A DNA stretch of 64,000 nt. Source: DATFQE01 sp963733845. GTDB lineage: Bacteria > Actinomycetota > Thermoleophilia > Gaiellales > Gaiellaceae. The notes under the pieces were generated by a model. The model saw nothing but the letters and a program-made list of their open reading frames with translations. It was not told where the DNA came from and did no database searches. The DNA lies in the NCBI GenBank assembly GCA_963733845.1, contig CAVTEM010000009.1, positions 62,001-126,000 of the forward strand, given 5' to 3'. Below are positions 8,083-15,919 of the stretch, piece after piece. Position 1 is the first letter of the stretch. Each line of letters starts with the position of its first letter. The translations under genes were made by a program, and so were the position numbers.

Positions 8083-8445
8083 CTACTGGACGACGAGCCC
8101 GCCGTCCTCGATCCGCCCGCTCAGCTCGACCACGTCCTGCGACCAGCGGCCGCCGGTCTCGGGGTCGCGGGTCAGCGGCAGCTTCGCCTCCTCCTCGTCG
8201 GTGAGGTTGGAGACCGGCAGCGACGGCATCGCGCAGACCGGCGGGTACGACTCGGCCAGCTGCGCGCACAGGCGCGGCAGGATCGTCCCGGGCGCGTGGG
8301 AGAAGTAGCCGCGCACGACCGCCTCCTGGCCGTTGCTGAGGCCGAGCGCGGTGGATGGGTCGACGTGCACGGGCCCGGACGGCTCGTCCGAGCCGCCGCA
8401 GCCGGCGAGGACGAGCAGCGCCGCGAGCAGGAGCGCCTTCCTCAC
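8083..8445 (-). CDS. Small lipoprotein of unknown function
   Basis: A 120-residue lipoprotein: the N-terminus RKALLLAALLVLAGC ends in a clean lipobox with acylated Cys. The mature domain carries two further Cys residues (about 35 residues after the lipobox and again 12 later) that could form a disulfide, and Asp/Glu-rich stretches. The GTG start overlaps the end of the JAMM peptidase gene by 4 bases, so it is translationally coupled to the cysteine operon. I do not recognise the fold. Membrane-exposed placement is supported only by the signal. Confidence 0.75.
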   Translation of the reverse strand: MRKALLLAALLVLAGCGGSDEPSGPVHVDPSTALGLSNGQEAVVRGYFSHAPGTILPRLCAQLAESYPPVCAMPSLPVSNLTDEEEAKLPLTRDPETGGRWSQDVVELSGRIEDGGLVVQ

Positions 8446-8819
8446 TCCGCCACGTCCAGCTCGTCGGCCTGGCCGCCCGCGATCCGCCAGCCGCGCAGCT
8501 CGCCGGTCGGCAGGGCCAGGATGAAGTACGGCTGCCCTTCCCACAGCCCGATGTTCGCGAGGTCCGTGCGCGACGGCTGCGCGCTGTCCGTCGGATGCGA
8601 GTGGAAGACGGCGACCTGGTAGCCCTCGTCCTCCAGGAAGAAGTCGGCCGGGTCGCCGGGCTTCAGCCGGAAGCGATACGGGCTCGCGAGCTCGTTCTCG
8701 CCAGGCAGGTAGCGCTCGGCGACGCCGTCGCGGAACGCGAGCAGGCCGCACGCTTCGTTCGGCGCCTCGGCGCGCGCGTGCTGCTCCAGCTCCCGTCGGA
8801 CCGCGGTGGGGATCACCAC
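8442..8819 (-). CDS. mec: JAMM/MPN+ metallopeptidase (Mec-like, cleaves CysO-cysteine)
   Basis: In Mycobacterium, Mec is a zinc JAMM protease that releases cysteine from the sulfur carrier CysO. Here a 125-residue protein carries the complete JAMM set counting from the GTG at 8819: Glu22, His73, His75, Ser83 and Asp86 in the HSHP(x6)SRTD motif. The start is placed at one of two GTG codons (8819 or 8816) that overlap the cysM stop, since the longer frame upstream lacks conservation. The order cysO-cysM-mec on one strand with overlaps makes the role clear. See cysO for a possible extra trimming job. Confidence 0.9.
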   Translation of the reverse strand: MVIPTAVRRELEQHARAEAPNEACGLLAFRDGVAERYLPGENELASPYRFRLKPGDPADFFLEDEGYQVAVFHSHPTDSAQPSRTDLANIGLWEGQPYFILALPTGELRGWRIAGGQADELDVAE

Positions 8820-9742
8820 CAGACGGAATTCTCCATCGCCGACTCCACGTCCTCCGCGGCCCAAAACGGCGCGGACAGGTACTTCCAGCCGCCGTCGGCC
8901 AGGACGCAGACCACGACGCCCTCCTCGAGCTCGTCCGCCAGCTTGCGGCCGACGTGCACGACGGCGCCGGACGACACGCCCGCGAAGATCGCCTCGCGCT
9001 CCAGCAGCGCCCGCACTCCGGCGACGGACTCGGCGTTGGTGACCAGCAGCTTGCGGTCGAGCTTGCTCACGTCGAGGATCGGCGGAACGTAGCCATCCTC
9101 GAGCGAGCGGAGCCCGATCACGGGGTCGCCGGGGAGCGGCTCGGCAGCCGCGACGACGACGTCGGGAAACGCCTCGCGTACGCGGGCGCCCGCGCCCATG
9201 AGCGTTCCGCCGGTGCCCAGGCCCGCCACGAGCACGTCGACGCGGTCGAGCTCCTCGACGATCTCGGCGCCGGTCCCTTCGTAGTGGGCGCGCGCGTTCG
9301 CCTCGTTCGCGTACTGGAAGGGCATGAAATAGCGGGGGTCCTCCTCGGCCATGCCCAACGCATGCTGGACGGCGCCGTTCGTGCCCTCGTCGGCCGGCGA
9401 CTCCACGATCGACGCGCCCATCAGCTCGAGCAGCCGTCGCCGCTCTGGGGTTGCGTTGGCAGGCATGACGCAGGTCAGTCCGTAGCCCTTGATGCGCGCG
9501 ACCATCGCCAGGGAGATGCCCGTGTTGCCGCTCGTCGGCTCCAGGAGCTCGCGGCCCGGCTCGAGCGCTCCGCGGGCCTCCGCCTCCTCGACCATCGCCT
9601 TCGCGATCCGATCCTTGACCGACCCGCTTGGGTTCTGGCCTTCGAGCTTCGCGTACAGACGGACGTGCGGGCCGGGCGCGAGCCGCTTCAGCTCGACGAG
9701 TGGCGTGTTCCCGACGAGGTCGAGGAGCGAGCTAGCGACCAA
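8813..9742 (-). CDS. cysM: CysO-dependent cysteine synthase (CysM, PLP enzyme)
   Basis: A 309-residue fold-type II PLP enzyme. It joins O-phosphoserine (in mycobacterial CysM) with CysO thiocarboxylate sulfur. PLP Lys43 lies in NPSGSVKDR, the phosphate-binding loop is TSGNTG, and a GTGGT loop follows. The start is a TTG at 9742, overlapping the cysO stop by 11 bases; it begins VASSLLDLVGNTPLVELKRL, matching CysM N-termini. The long in-frame extension upstream is antisense shadow of cysO. The C-terminal lid that distinguishes CysM from CysK ends ...MENSVWW. Genomic pairing with cysO and mec supports CysM over plain CysK. Confidence 0.92.
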   Translation of the reverse strand: MVASSLLDLVGNTPLVELKRLAPGPHVRLYAKLEGQNPSGSVKDRIAKAMVEEAEARGALEPGRELLEPTSGNTGISLAMVARIKGYGLTCVMPANATPERRRLLELMGASIVESPADEGTNGAVQHALGMAEEDPRYFMPFQYANEANARAHYEGTGAEIVEELDRVDVLVAGLGTGGTLMGAGARVREAFPDVVVAAAEPLPGDPVIGLRSLEDGYVPPILDVSKLDRKLLVTNAESVAGVRALLEREAIFAGVSSGAVVHVGRKLADELEEGVVVCVLADGGWKYLSAPFWAAEDVESAMENSVWW

Positions 9743-10010
9743 CTCCGCCCGCCATCGCGGGGAGGAGGATGACGGTGGAGCCGTCGGCGACGGGCGTCTC
9801 GAGGCCGTCCTGCGTGCGGATGTCCTCACCACCGACGTAGACGTTGACAAAGGCGGCAATGTTGCCGTCGTCGAAGATGCGGGCACGGAGCGCGGGAAAG
9901 CGGTCCCCCACCTGGGTCAGCACCTCGCGCACGGTCGCGCCGGCCGCGTCGACCTCGCGTCGGCCCTCGGCGTCGGGCCTGAGCGTCGGCGGAATGCGGA
10001 CGGTGGTCAT
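9732..10010 (-). CDS. cysO: MoaD/ThiS-fold sulfur carrier protein CysO
   Basis: A 92-residue ubiquitin-like sulfur carrier that receives sulfur as a C-terminal thiocarboxylate and donates it to CysM. It starts MTTVRIPPTLRPD, very like mycobacterial CysO, and has the FVNVYVGGEDIR strand. The C-terminus is unusual: the Gly-Gly expected at the end is followed by Val-Gly-Arg before the stop, so it must be trimmed before activation if the pathway is conventional. The ATG overlaps the moeZ stop as ATGA, and cysM starts inside its 3' end, giving tight coupling. Confidence 0.92.
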   Translation of the reverse strand: MTTVRIPPTLRPDAEGRREVDAAGATVREVLTQVGDRFPALRARIFDDGNIAAFVNVYVGGEDIRTQDGLETPVADGSTVILLPAMAGGVGR

Positions 10011-11146
10011 CGCGCGGCGCAGAACTCCACGTAGTCGATGTACTCCGTGATCGTCGGGTCGTCGCCGCAGACCGGGCACTGAGGATCGCGACGGATCGCG
10101 ACCTCCGTGAACGTGGTTGCGAGCGCATCGAAGAGGAGCAGCCGGCCGACGAGCGAGTCGCCGGCGTCGAGCGCGAGCTTGAGTGCCTCGTTCGCCTGCA
10201 GCGAGCCGATCACACCTGGGAGCACGCCGAGGACGCCGCCCTCCGCGCAGCTCGGTGCCAACTCGGGCGGCGGCGGTTGCGGGAACAGACAGCGGTAACA
10301 AGGGCCCTCATGGGGCTTGAAGACGGTGGTCTGCCCCTCGAAGCGGTAGATCGAGCCGTGCACGACCGGGATGCCGTGCCAGACGGAGGCGTCGTTCAAC
10401 AGGTAGCGGGTGGGGAAGTTGTCCGCGCCGTCGACGATCACGTCCCACCCCTGGCCGAGGATGTCGTCGACGTTGTCCGAGGTGAGCCGCTCCTGGATCG
10501 TGACCACCTCGACGTCCGGGTTCAGCTCGGTCAGGGTGCGCCTTGCGGAATCGGCCTTCGGCTCGCCCAGGCGCGCCGTCGAGTGCAGCACCTGGCGCTG
10601 CAGGTTGGACTCGTCCACGACGTCGTCGTCCACGATCCCGAGCCGGCCGACGCCGGCAGCCGCGAGGTAGAGGGCCGCGGGCGAGCCGAGGCCGCCCGCG
10701 CCGATCAGGAGCATGCTCGTGTCGAGCAGCTTCAACTGGCCGGCCTCGCCGACCTCCGGGATCAGGACGTGGCGGCTGTAGCGCTCGCGCTGCTCAGGCT
10801 CGAGCGTCCGCTCCAGCGTGCTCGGATAGCCCCGCGTCATCCAGTCGACGATCCCACCTGCGAGCGAGACCGGGCGCTCGTAGCCGAGCTCACGCATGGC
10901 CTCGGCCGCGCGCAGCGAGCGTGCGCCGACCGCGCAGTACAGGACGACGCTCTGCGAACGGTCCGGCGCCACCTCCTCGATGCGGTCGGCCAGGTCGCGC
11001 AGCGGTACGAGGACTGCCCCGGGGATGTACCCGTTCGCCCACTCGTCCTCGCCCCGGACGTCGACGAGCAGGGCGCTCTCGTCACTCTCGAGCAGCTCGC
11101 GCGCGCCGGGAGCGTCGATCTCGAGCCCGTGCTCCACCTGCGCCAT
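10007..11146 (-). CDS. moeZ: Rhodanese-ThiF/MoeB adenylyl- and sulfurtransferase (MoeZ-like)
   Basis: A 379-residue activator of ubiquitin-like sulfur carriers. Residues 1-110 form a rhodanese domain with catalytic Cys71 in LYCAVGARS. Residues 120-375 form the E1-like domain with ATP loop GAGGLGSP (about 149-156), and zinc ligands CYRC and CPVC near the C-terminus. It would adenylate CysO and load sulfur onto it. Mycobacterial MoeZ has the rhodanese at the C-terminus; here it is at the N-terminus. It is the first gene of the minus-strand operon moeZ-cysO-cysM-mec, putting activation, carrier, synthase and release in one unit. Confidence 0.9.
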   Translation of the reverse strand: MAQVEHGLEIDAPGARELLESDESALLVDVRGEDEWANGYIPGAVLVPLRDLADRIEEVAPDRSQSVVLYCAVGARSLRAAEAMRELGYERPVSLAGGIVDWMTRGYPSTLERTLEPEQRERYSRHVLIPEVGEAGQLKLLDTSMLLIGAGGLGSPAALYLAAAGVGRLGIVDDDVVDESNLQRQVLHSTARLGEPKADSARRTLTELNPDVEVVTIQERLTSDNVDDILGQGWDVIVDGADNFPTRYLLNDASVWHGIPVVHGSIYRFEGQTTVFKPHEGPCYRCLFPQPPPPELAPSCAEGGVLGVLPGVIGSLQANEALKLALDAGDSLVGRLLLFDALATTFTEVAIRRDPQCPVCGDDPTITEYIDYVEFCAAR

Positions 11147-11181
11147 GTGGTGAGGATAGCCACGCGGGTACCGTGGGCCGC

Positions 11182-12144
11182 GTGTCCCCGCGGGTTCGCA
11201 TCGCGCTGATCGTCGCCGTCGCCGCGCTCGTGGCTGCGGCGATCGCGGTCGGCGCCGGTTTGCTCACGCGCGACGACGCAGAGGGGAGCGCCAGGGAAGG
11301 CGCGCCGCCGCTCGTTCTCGACCTCGGCGTCCGCACCGACCGGGAGGCCCGCGATCTGCGCCGCGCGGGTGAGTTGTATGCGCACGGGCAGGTGGAGGAG
11401 GCGGCGCGGATCTTCGAGCGGTACCGCTCGACGCAGGCGCGCATCGGCCTCGCGCTCGCGCGCTGGCCGCGCGGGACGCAGGGCCGGCTCGAGCAGCTCT
11501 CGGCCGCGCAGCCCCGCAGCGCGGCCGTACGGCTCCACCTCGGGCTCGCCTACTTCTGGGCCGGGCGGGACGCCGAAGCCGCGGGGGAGTGGCGTGCCGC
11601 CGCGCGCGTGGAGCCCGACACGGTCTTCGCCGTCCGCGCCTCGGATCTCCTACACCCGAGCCAGGCGCCCGGCCTCCCCACCTTCGTGCCCGGCTTCGAC
11701 CCGCCCGCCGCCCTGGGTGGACTTGCACCGCCGCAACAGCTCGCGCTCCTGCGCCGGAACGCGGGCCGTCCGAACGCGCGCGCGAAGCTCCTGTACGGGG
11801 TGGCCCTGCAGCGTCTCGGCCGCCCGCGCTCGGCGGAGCGCATGTTCGCCGAGGCAGCCCGGCTCGCACCGCAGGACGCCGAGGCGCAGACGGCTGCCGC
11901 GGTCGGCCGTTTTCGCAAGGAGGCGCCCGAACGAGCCTTCTCCCGGCTCGGCCCGCTCAGCCGCCGGTTCCCGCAGGCGGCCACGGTTCGCTTCCACCTC
12001 GGCCTGGGTCTGCTCTGGCTCGGAAACCTGCCCGAAGCGAAGCGTCAGCTCCTGCTCGCCCGCCGGGCCGCGCCCGGCTCGCCCATCGCGATGGAAGCGA
12101 ATCGCTTCCTGCAGCGTCTAGAGGGCGTAAGAACACGGTCCTGA
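11182..12144 (+). CDS. Membrane-anchored TPR-repeat protein
   Basis: A 320-residue protein with a single N-terminal membrane helix (residues about 7-28, Ala/Val-rich, after a short Arg-containing head), then alpha-helical repeats with TPR-like signatures, for example LHLGLAYFWAGRDAEAAGEWRAA and FHLGLGLLWLGNLPEAKRQL, each spaced to form helix pairs. The helical part would lie outside the cytoplasm if the helix is a signal anchor. The GTG at 11182 is chosen because the longer frame upstream runs antisense through moeZ. It diverges from moeZ by 35 bases. The role is unknown; TPR proteins usually scaffold protein complexes. Confidence 0.75.
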   Translation: MSPRVRIALIVAVAALVAAAIAVGAGLLTRDDAEGSAREGAPPLVLDLGVRTDREARDLRRAGELYAHGQVEEAARIFERYRSTQARIGLALARWPRGTQGRLEQLSAAQPRSAAVRLHLGLAYFWAGRDAEAAGEWRAAARVEPDTVFAVRASDLLHPSQAPGLPTFVPGFDPPAALGGLAPPQQLALLRRNAGRPNARAKLLYGVALQRLGRPRSAERMFAEAARLAPQDAEAQTAAAVGRFRKEAPERAFSRLGPLSRRFPQAATVRFHLGLGLLWLGNLPEAKRQLLLARRAAPGSPIAMEANRFLQRLEGVRTRS

Positions 12145-12168
12145 AGGCTAGGACTCGTGGACTGCAAG

Positions 12169-12186
12169 ATGGGTCTTTCGGCCCAT
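12169..12186. other. Short inverted repeat between the TPR gene and the sigma factor gene
   Basis: ATGGGTC / TTTC / GGCCCAT can form a 7-bp stem with a 4-base loop 25 bases after the TPR stop. No T tract follows, so it is only a possible terminator for the upstream gene. The rest of this 141-base interval holds the sigma promoter described separately. Confidence 0.3.
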
Positions 12187-12231
12187 GGCTACGACTAGAT
12201 GCGCGTGAAAAACTGACGAATCTTCGGAGCG

Positions 12232-12260
12232 TTGACGATGAGGCAAACCGGGTCTACGGT
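12232..12260 (+). promoter_or_regulatory. Sigma-70-type promoter of the principal sigma factor gene
   Basis: TTGACG (12232-12237) and TACGGT (12255-12260) are spaced by exactly 17 bases, matching the housekeeping consensus well for such GC-rich DNA. They lie 26 bases upstream of the chosen ATG at 12286, giving a short leader with the Shine-Dalgarno-like CAGGGGG. This supports the ATG at 12286 over the TTG at 12232. Confidence 0.55.
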
Positions 12261-12285
12261 GAGAGGGCCGAAACAGGGGGTCAGG

Positions 12286-13365
12286 ATGGCAGGGGAGCGC
12301 GCTGTGGCGGCGGGGGTCGTTACGGATTTATTGGAGACCGACGAGGTGAAGAGCCTGCTCGCGTCGGCACAGGAAGCAGGTTCGATCAAGGCAGACGACG
12401 TCGTTCTCGCGCTGGGCGAGCTCGACCTGGATACGGCGCAGCTGGACGAGGTCTTCGGAGCGCTCGAGGAGGCCAACGTCGACGTCGTCAGCGGCGACGA
12501 CGAGGAGGAGAGTGCGTCCGCGCGCTCATCGCAGCGCGAGGTGTCGACGGACGCGCTGCAGCTCTTCCTCAAGGACATCGGCAAGGTCGAGCTGCTGACC
12601 GCGCCTCAGGAGATCGAGCTGGCCAAGCGGATCGAGCGCGGCGACGACAGCGCCAAGCGGCAGATGGTCGAGGCGAACCTGCGCCTCGTCGTCTCGATCG
12701 CGAAGAGGTACCGCAACCAGGGCCTGCCCTTCCTGGATCTGATCCAGGAGGGAACGATCGGGCTCGTCCGCGCGGCGGAGAAATTCGATCACCGCAAGGG
12801 CTTCAAGTTCTCGACGTACGCGACGTGGTGGATCCGCCAGGCCGTCGCCCGGGCACTCGCCGACAAGGCGCGGACGATCCGCATGCCCGTCCACGTGGTC
12901 GAGAAGCTGAACAAGATCGTGCGCACCGAGCGCAAGCTCCGCGCCGAGCTGGGCCGCGAGCCCGGTTCGCGTGAGATCGCGCGGGAGCTCGATCTCACGA
13001 TCGACGAGGTCGACCAGATCCGGCGCAGTGCGCAGGTTCCCGTCTCGCTCGAAAAGCCGGTCGGAGACGACGAGGAGTCGGAGTTCGGCCACTTCCTGAC
13101 CGACGAGACCTCGCCGCTGCCCGAAGAGGCCGCCGAGGAGGTGCTCCGCAAGGACGCGCTCAGGCGCATCCTCCGCACGCTCTCGGCTCGCGAGCGCCGG
13201 GTGCTCGAGCTGCGCTACGGCCTGAACGGCGAGCAGCCGCGCACGCTCGACGAGGTCGGCCGCGCGTTCAACGTCACTCGCGAGCGGATCAGGCAGATCG
13301 AGAACCAGTGCCTGAAGAAGCTCCGCGCCGTCGCCGAGGCCAACGCTCTCCGCGACGTCGCCTAG
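12286..13365 (+). CDS. rpoD: Principal RNA polymerase sigma factor (group 1 sigma-70, RpoD/SigA)
   Basis: A 359-residue sigma-70 factor. The N-terminal acidic segment (about residues 10-70) resembles region 1.1. It is followed by region 1.2 (ALQLFLKDIGKVELLTA), region 2 with the -10 recognition helix (KGFKFSTYATWWIRQA), region 3 (MPVHVVEKLNK) and region 4 with the -35 helix-turn-helix (DEVGRAFNVTRERIRQIE). All match the primary vegetative factor, not an alternative group 2-4 factor. The start at 12286 has a ribosome binding site. It is a monocistronic unit between a consensus-like promoter and a strong terminator. Confidence 0.93.
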   Translation: MAGERAVAAGVVTDLLETDEVKSLLASAQEAGSIKADDVVLALGELDLDTAQLDEVFGALEEANVDVVSGDDEEESASARSSQREVSTDALQLFLKDIGKVELLTAPQEIELAKRIERGDDSAKRQMVEANLRLVVSIAKRYRNQGLPFLDLIQEGTIGLVRAAEKFDHRKGFKFSTYATWWIRQAVARALADKARTIRMPVHVVEKLNKIVRTERKLRAELGREPGSREIARELDLTIDEVDQIRRSAQVPVSLEKPVGDDEESEFGHFLTDETSPLPEEAAEEVLRKDALRRILRTLSARERRVLELRYGLNGEQPRTLDEVGRAFNVTRERIRQIENQCLKKLRAVAEANALRDVA

Positions 13366-13379
13366 GTTCGCGCGCAGAT

Positions 13380-13417
13380 AGGGCGACGCGTTTGCGGCAC
13401 GCGTCGCCCTAATTTTT
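13380..13417 (+). terminator. Rho-independent terminator of the sigma factor gene
   Basis: A perfect 12-bp stem (AGGGCGACGCGT / ACGCGTCGCCCT, 13380-13391 and 13399-13410) with a 7-base loop is followed by AATTTTTC. It begins 15 bases after the sigma stop codon. This is the clearest intrinsic terminator in the window. Confidence 0.9.
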
Positions 13418-13450
13418 CGCCGAGCCGGCTCTGCATAGACTGATCCGCCG

Positions 13451-14776
13451 ATGGACCAGCAGCTCCTCGACCGGCTCGCCGAGTGGATCGCGATCCCGAG
13501 CGTCAGCGCGGATGCGGCCCACGCGCCCGACGTCGCCCGCGCCGGCGAGTGGCTCTGCGAGCGCATCCGGGCGGCGGGCGGCGAGGCCGAGCTGGCCGAC
13601 TGGAAGGGCCAGCCGCTCGCGCTCGGCGAGCTGCGTGCGTCGTCGAACGCGGACTCGGCGCCGACGGTGCTCTGCTACGGGCACTTCGACGTGCAGCCGC
13701 CGGACCCGCTCGAGCTCTGGGAGTCGCCGCCGTTCGAGGCGACCGTCCGCAACGGCCAGGTCTTCGCGAGGGGCATCGCCGACGACAAGGGCCAGCTGTT
13801 CATGCTCCTGGAGGCCGCTTCGCGCCTCGCGCTGGCCGGCGAGTTGCCGGTGAACGTGCGCTTCGCCTGCGACGGCGAGGAGGAGACGGGCGGCCACTCG
13901 ATCGTCGAGTACCTCGCCGCCGACGAGCGCGGCGCCGATGCCTGCGTGATCTTCGACAGCGGGATGATCGAGCGCGACCGGCCGGCGTTCAACATCGCGA
14001 CGCGCGGGCTCTGCTACTTCCACGTCACGCTTCGCACCGGCGACCGCGACCTGCACTCCGGCATGTACGGCGGCGCGGCCATGAACGCGGTCAGCACACT
14101 GACGAGCGTCCTCCAGGCCGTCCTCCCCGGCGACGACGGGCGGATGCCCGAGCCGCTGCGGAAGGGGATCGCGCCTCCGAGCGACGAGGAGCGTGCAGCG
14201 TGGTCGGCGATGCCAGGGGGCCGGGCGGAGCTGACCGGCCAGGGCGCGCGCCCGCGCGACCCGGCGGCGGCGGAGGAGTTCTACCTGCGCACCTGGGCCG
14301 AGCCCGCGGTGGACGTGAACGGCCTCACCGGCGGCTCGCCGCACCTGCAGAAGACCGTACTCCCGGTCGAGGCGGTCGCGAACGTCTCGATCCGGCTCGC
14401 GCCCGGCCAGGATCCGCTGGAGATCCGGCCGGAGTTCGAGCGGCTGCTGAGGGAGGCGACACCCGAGGGCGCCGAGCTCACGGTCGACCTCTGGGCGTTC
14501 AGCGAGCCGGGCCTCGTCGACCAGGGGGCCAAAGCGATCCAGCTCGGCCTCGACGCCTTCGAGCGCGTGCTCGGCGTCCGGCCGCTGTTGATCCGCTCCG
14601 GCGGGACGCTCCCGATCGTGCCGGCGCTGGAGAAGAAGGCGATCCCGACGATCATCACGGGTTTCTCCCTGCCGGACTGCAACATCCACTCGCCCAACGA
14701 GCGGATCGAGGTCGAGTACCTGCCCAAGGGGATCGCGGCCGCCGAAGAGCTGTTCCGGGCGTTCGGCGGCCTGTAG
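13451..14776 (+). CDS. M20 family dipeptidase/metallopeptidase
   Basis: A 441-residue zinc peptidase of the M20 (carnosinase/dipeptidase-like) family, cytosolic, no signal peptide. Metal-binding and catalytic motifs appear in order: GHFDVQPPDP (His ligand and catalytic Asp), ADDKGQ (bridging Asp), CDGEEETGG (catalytic Glu-Glu), the Asp in FDSGM, and a C-terminal IHSPNE with the last His. The lid domain HVTLRTGDRDLHSGMYGG is typical of dipeptidases. Length matches the family. It stands between the sigma terminator and the small membrane protein cluster, with no clear functional link. The exact peptide substrate is unknown. Confidence 0.9.
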   Translation: MDQQLLDRLAEWIAIPSVSADAAHAPDVARAGEWLCERIRAAGGEAELADWKGQPLALGELRASSNADSAPTVLCYGHFDVQPPDPLELWESPPFEATVRNGQVFARGIADDKGQLFMLLEAASRLALAGELPVNVRFACDGEEETGGHSIVEYLAADERGADACVIFDSGMIERDRPAFNIATRGLCYFHVTLRTGDRDLHSGMYGGAAMNAVSTLTSVLQAVLPGDDGRMPEPLRKGIAPPSDEERAAWSAMPGGRAELTGQGARPRDPAAAEEFYLRTWAEPAVDVNGLTGGSPHLQKTVLPVEAVANVSIRLAPGQDPLEIRPEFERLLREATPEGAELTVDLWAFSEPGLVDQGAKAIQLGLDAFERVLGVRPLLIRSGGTLPIVPALEKKAIPTIITGFSLPDCNIHSPNERIEVEYLPKGIAAAEELFRAFGGL

Positions 14777-14830
14777 GAGCTGTAGCGCTTGCGGCTTGTT
14801 CGCGGCGCTCGAAGTCCCTAGAGTGGCCGC

Positions 14831-15094
14831 GTGTCTGCGGTGACGGCGTCGGCGGCCCAGTGGCAGCTGGGGATCGCGCTGGGGGTCGTGGTGGTCTTGG
14901 TGGCCGCCGCGATCGTGATCACGATCGTGCTGCTGGCGGTCCGGATCGCCAAGCAGGCCAGGACCGCGGAGGAGGCGGTCGAGGTGATCCGGCAGCAGAC
15001 CGCCGAGCTCGGCGGCATCGCCCGGATCAACGACTCCGGCGTGCGGATCCTGCACTCGGCCCGCGCGCTCCGTAAGGCGGCGGTCGGGAAGTGA
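14831..15094 (+). CDS. Small single-span membrane protein (cluster member A)
   Basis: An 87-residue protein with one strong N-terminal membrane helix (residues about 13-37) and a cytosolic-looking tail (KQARTAEEAVEVIRQQTAEL) predicted to be helical. GTG start. Its stop overlaps the start of the next gene by 4 bases. Function unknown. It is the first of five consecutive genes sharing the layout membrane helix plus short amphipathic helix, which together precede coxM. Confidence 0.7.
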   Translation: MSAVTASAAQWQLGIALGVVVVLVAAAIVITIVLLAVRIAKQARTAEEAVEVIRQQTAELGGIARINDSGVRILHSARALRKAAVGK

Positions 15095-15378
15095 TCGTCG
15101 CGGCCCTCTCGAGCAACGAGTACTGGGTGATCTCGCTGGTGATCGCGGCCGTGGCGGCGGTGGCGGTTGCGCTCCTCCTGGCCGTGCTCGTCGTCACCGT
15201 CGGGCGGATCGAGAAGTCGGTGGACGGGCTGGTCGAGGTCGCCGGCAAGGTCGGCGCGAACACCGCGAACATCCCGCAGCTGCAGGCCACGGCGCCGGTG
15301 CTGGCCGAGATCGTGGACGAGGCCGTGATCCAGGACGGCTACATGAATGCGCTCACGGACGGATTCGAGGCGGCATGA
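15091..15378 (+). CDS. Small single-span membrane protein (cluster member B)
   Basis: A 95-residue protein with a membrane helix at about residues 13-37 followed by a helical tail (GRIEKSVDGLVEVAGKVG...). The GTG start overlaps the preceding stop, and its own stop overlaps the next ATG as ATGA, so expression is coupled on both sides. The pattern of hydrophobic helix, Arg, then an I-x-x-S-x-x-G-L heptad is shared with members C and E. No known domain is recognised. Confidence 0.7.
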   Translation: MIVAALSSNEYWVISLVIAAVAAVAVALLLAVLVVTVGRIEKSVDGLVEVAGKVGANTANIPQLQATAPVLAEIVDEAVIQDGYMNALTDGFEAA

Positions 15379-15653
15379 GCGACCAGGACCTCCTGATCCT
15401 GCTGAGCGTCGTCCTGGCGGTCGTCGTCGTGGTCGTGCTCGCCGCCGCCCTGATCCTCGTGCGCAGGAGCCTGCGCCGGATCTCCGAGGGGCTCGCGACG
15501 CTGTCCTCTGCCCTGCAGGGCGTCGAGTCCGAGCACCTGCGGCCGCTCGAAGGCGCGGTCACGGCGATCAACGCGCAGTTCGACATCATCCTCGGCGCCC
15601 TGCCCGGGATCGCGAGCAAGGCGGCGCTGGTCGCCGAACGGCGGCCGCGATGA
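15375..15653 (+). CDS. Small single-span membrane protein (cluster member C)
   Basis: A 92-residue protein: membrane helix at about residues 6-28, then SLRRISEGLATLSSALQGVE, then a PLEGAVTAINAQFDIILG segment that aligns by eye with PVNDVVTTINGQLDAGVDLL in member E. This suggests common ancestry within the cluster. Coupled by ATGA overlaps to B and D. Function unknown; the shape resembles DUF948-like or methyl-accepting-type membrane helices, but I cannot assign a family. Confidence 0.72.
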   Translation: MSDQDLLILLSVVLAVVVVVVLAAALILVRRSLRRISEGLATLSSALQGVESEHLRPLEGAVTAINAQFDIILGALPGIASKAALVAERRPR

Positions 15654-15910
15654 CCCTCTGGTGGATCGGGAACGCGATCCTGTTCCTGGCGATCGTCCCC
15701 GTAGTCGTCTACCTGCTGCACGGCGTGCTCTCGGCGGCGCGGAGCATCGTCCCGAGCGTGGAGTCGATCGCGCAGACCGCGGCCGCCGGCTCGGAGGACC
15801 TCGACGCCGCCGCGCTGCTTCTGACCACCCAGGACCAGGTGAAGCAGACCGTGGCCGGAGTCGCGAACTACGGCGGCTCGCTCGACGTAATCCTCGACGA
15901 CGCGCCCTAG
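15650..15910 (+). CDS. Small single-span membrane protein (cluster member D)
   Basis: An 86-residue protein, membrane helix at about residues 5-25, then a soluble tail with SIVPSVESIAQTAAAGSEDLDAA and an acidic end. The ATG lies inside the stop of member C (ATGA). The start further upstream in the same frame is antisense/alternate-frame noise. Shares architecture with its neighbours; no known domain. Confidence 0.68.
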   Translation: MTLWWIGNAILFLAIVPVVVYLLHGVLSAARSIVPSVESIAQTAAAGSEDLDAAALLLTTQDQVKQTVAGVANYGGSLDVILDDAP

Positions 15911-15919
15911 GAGACGACG

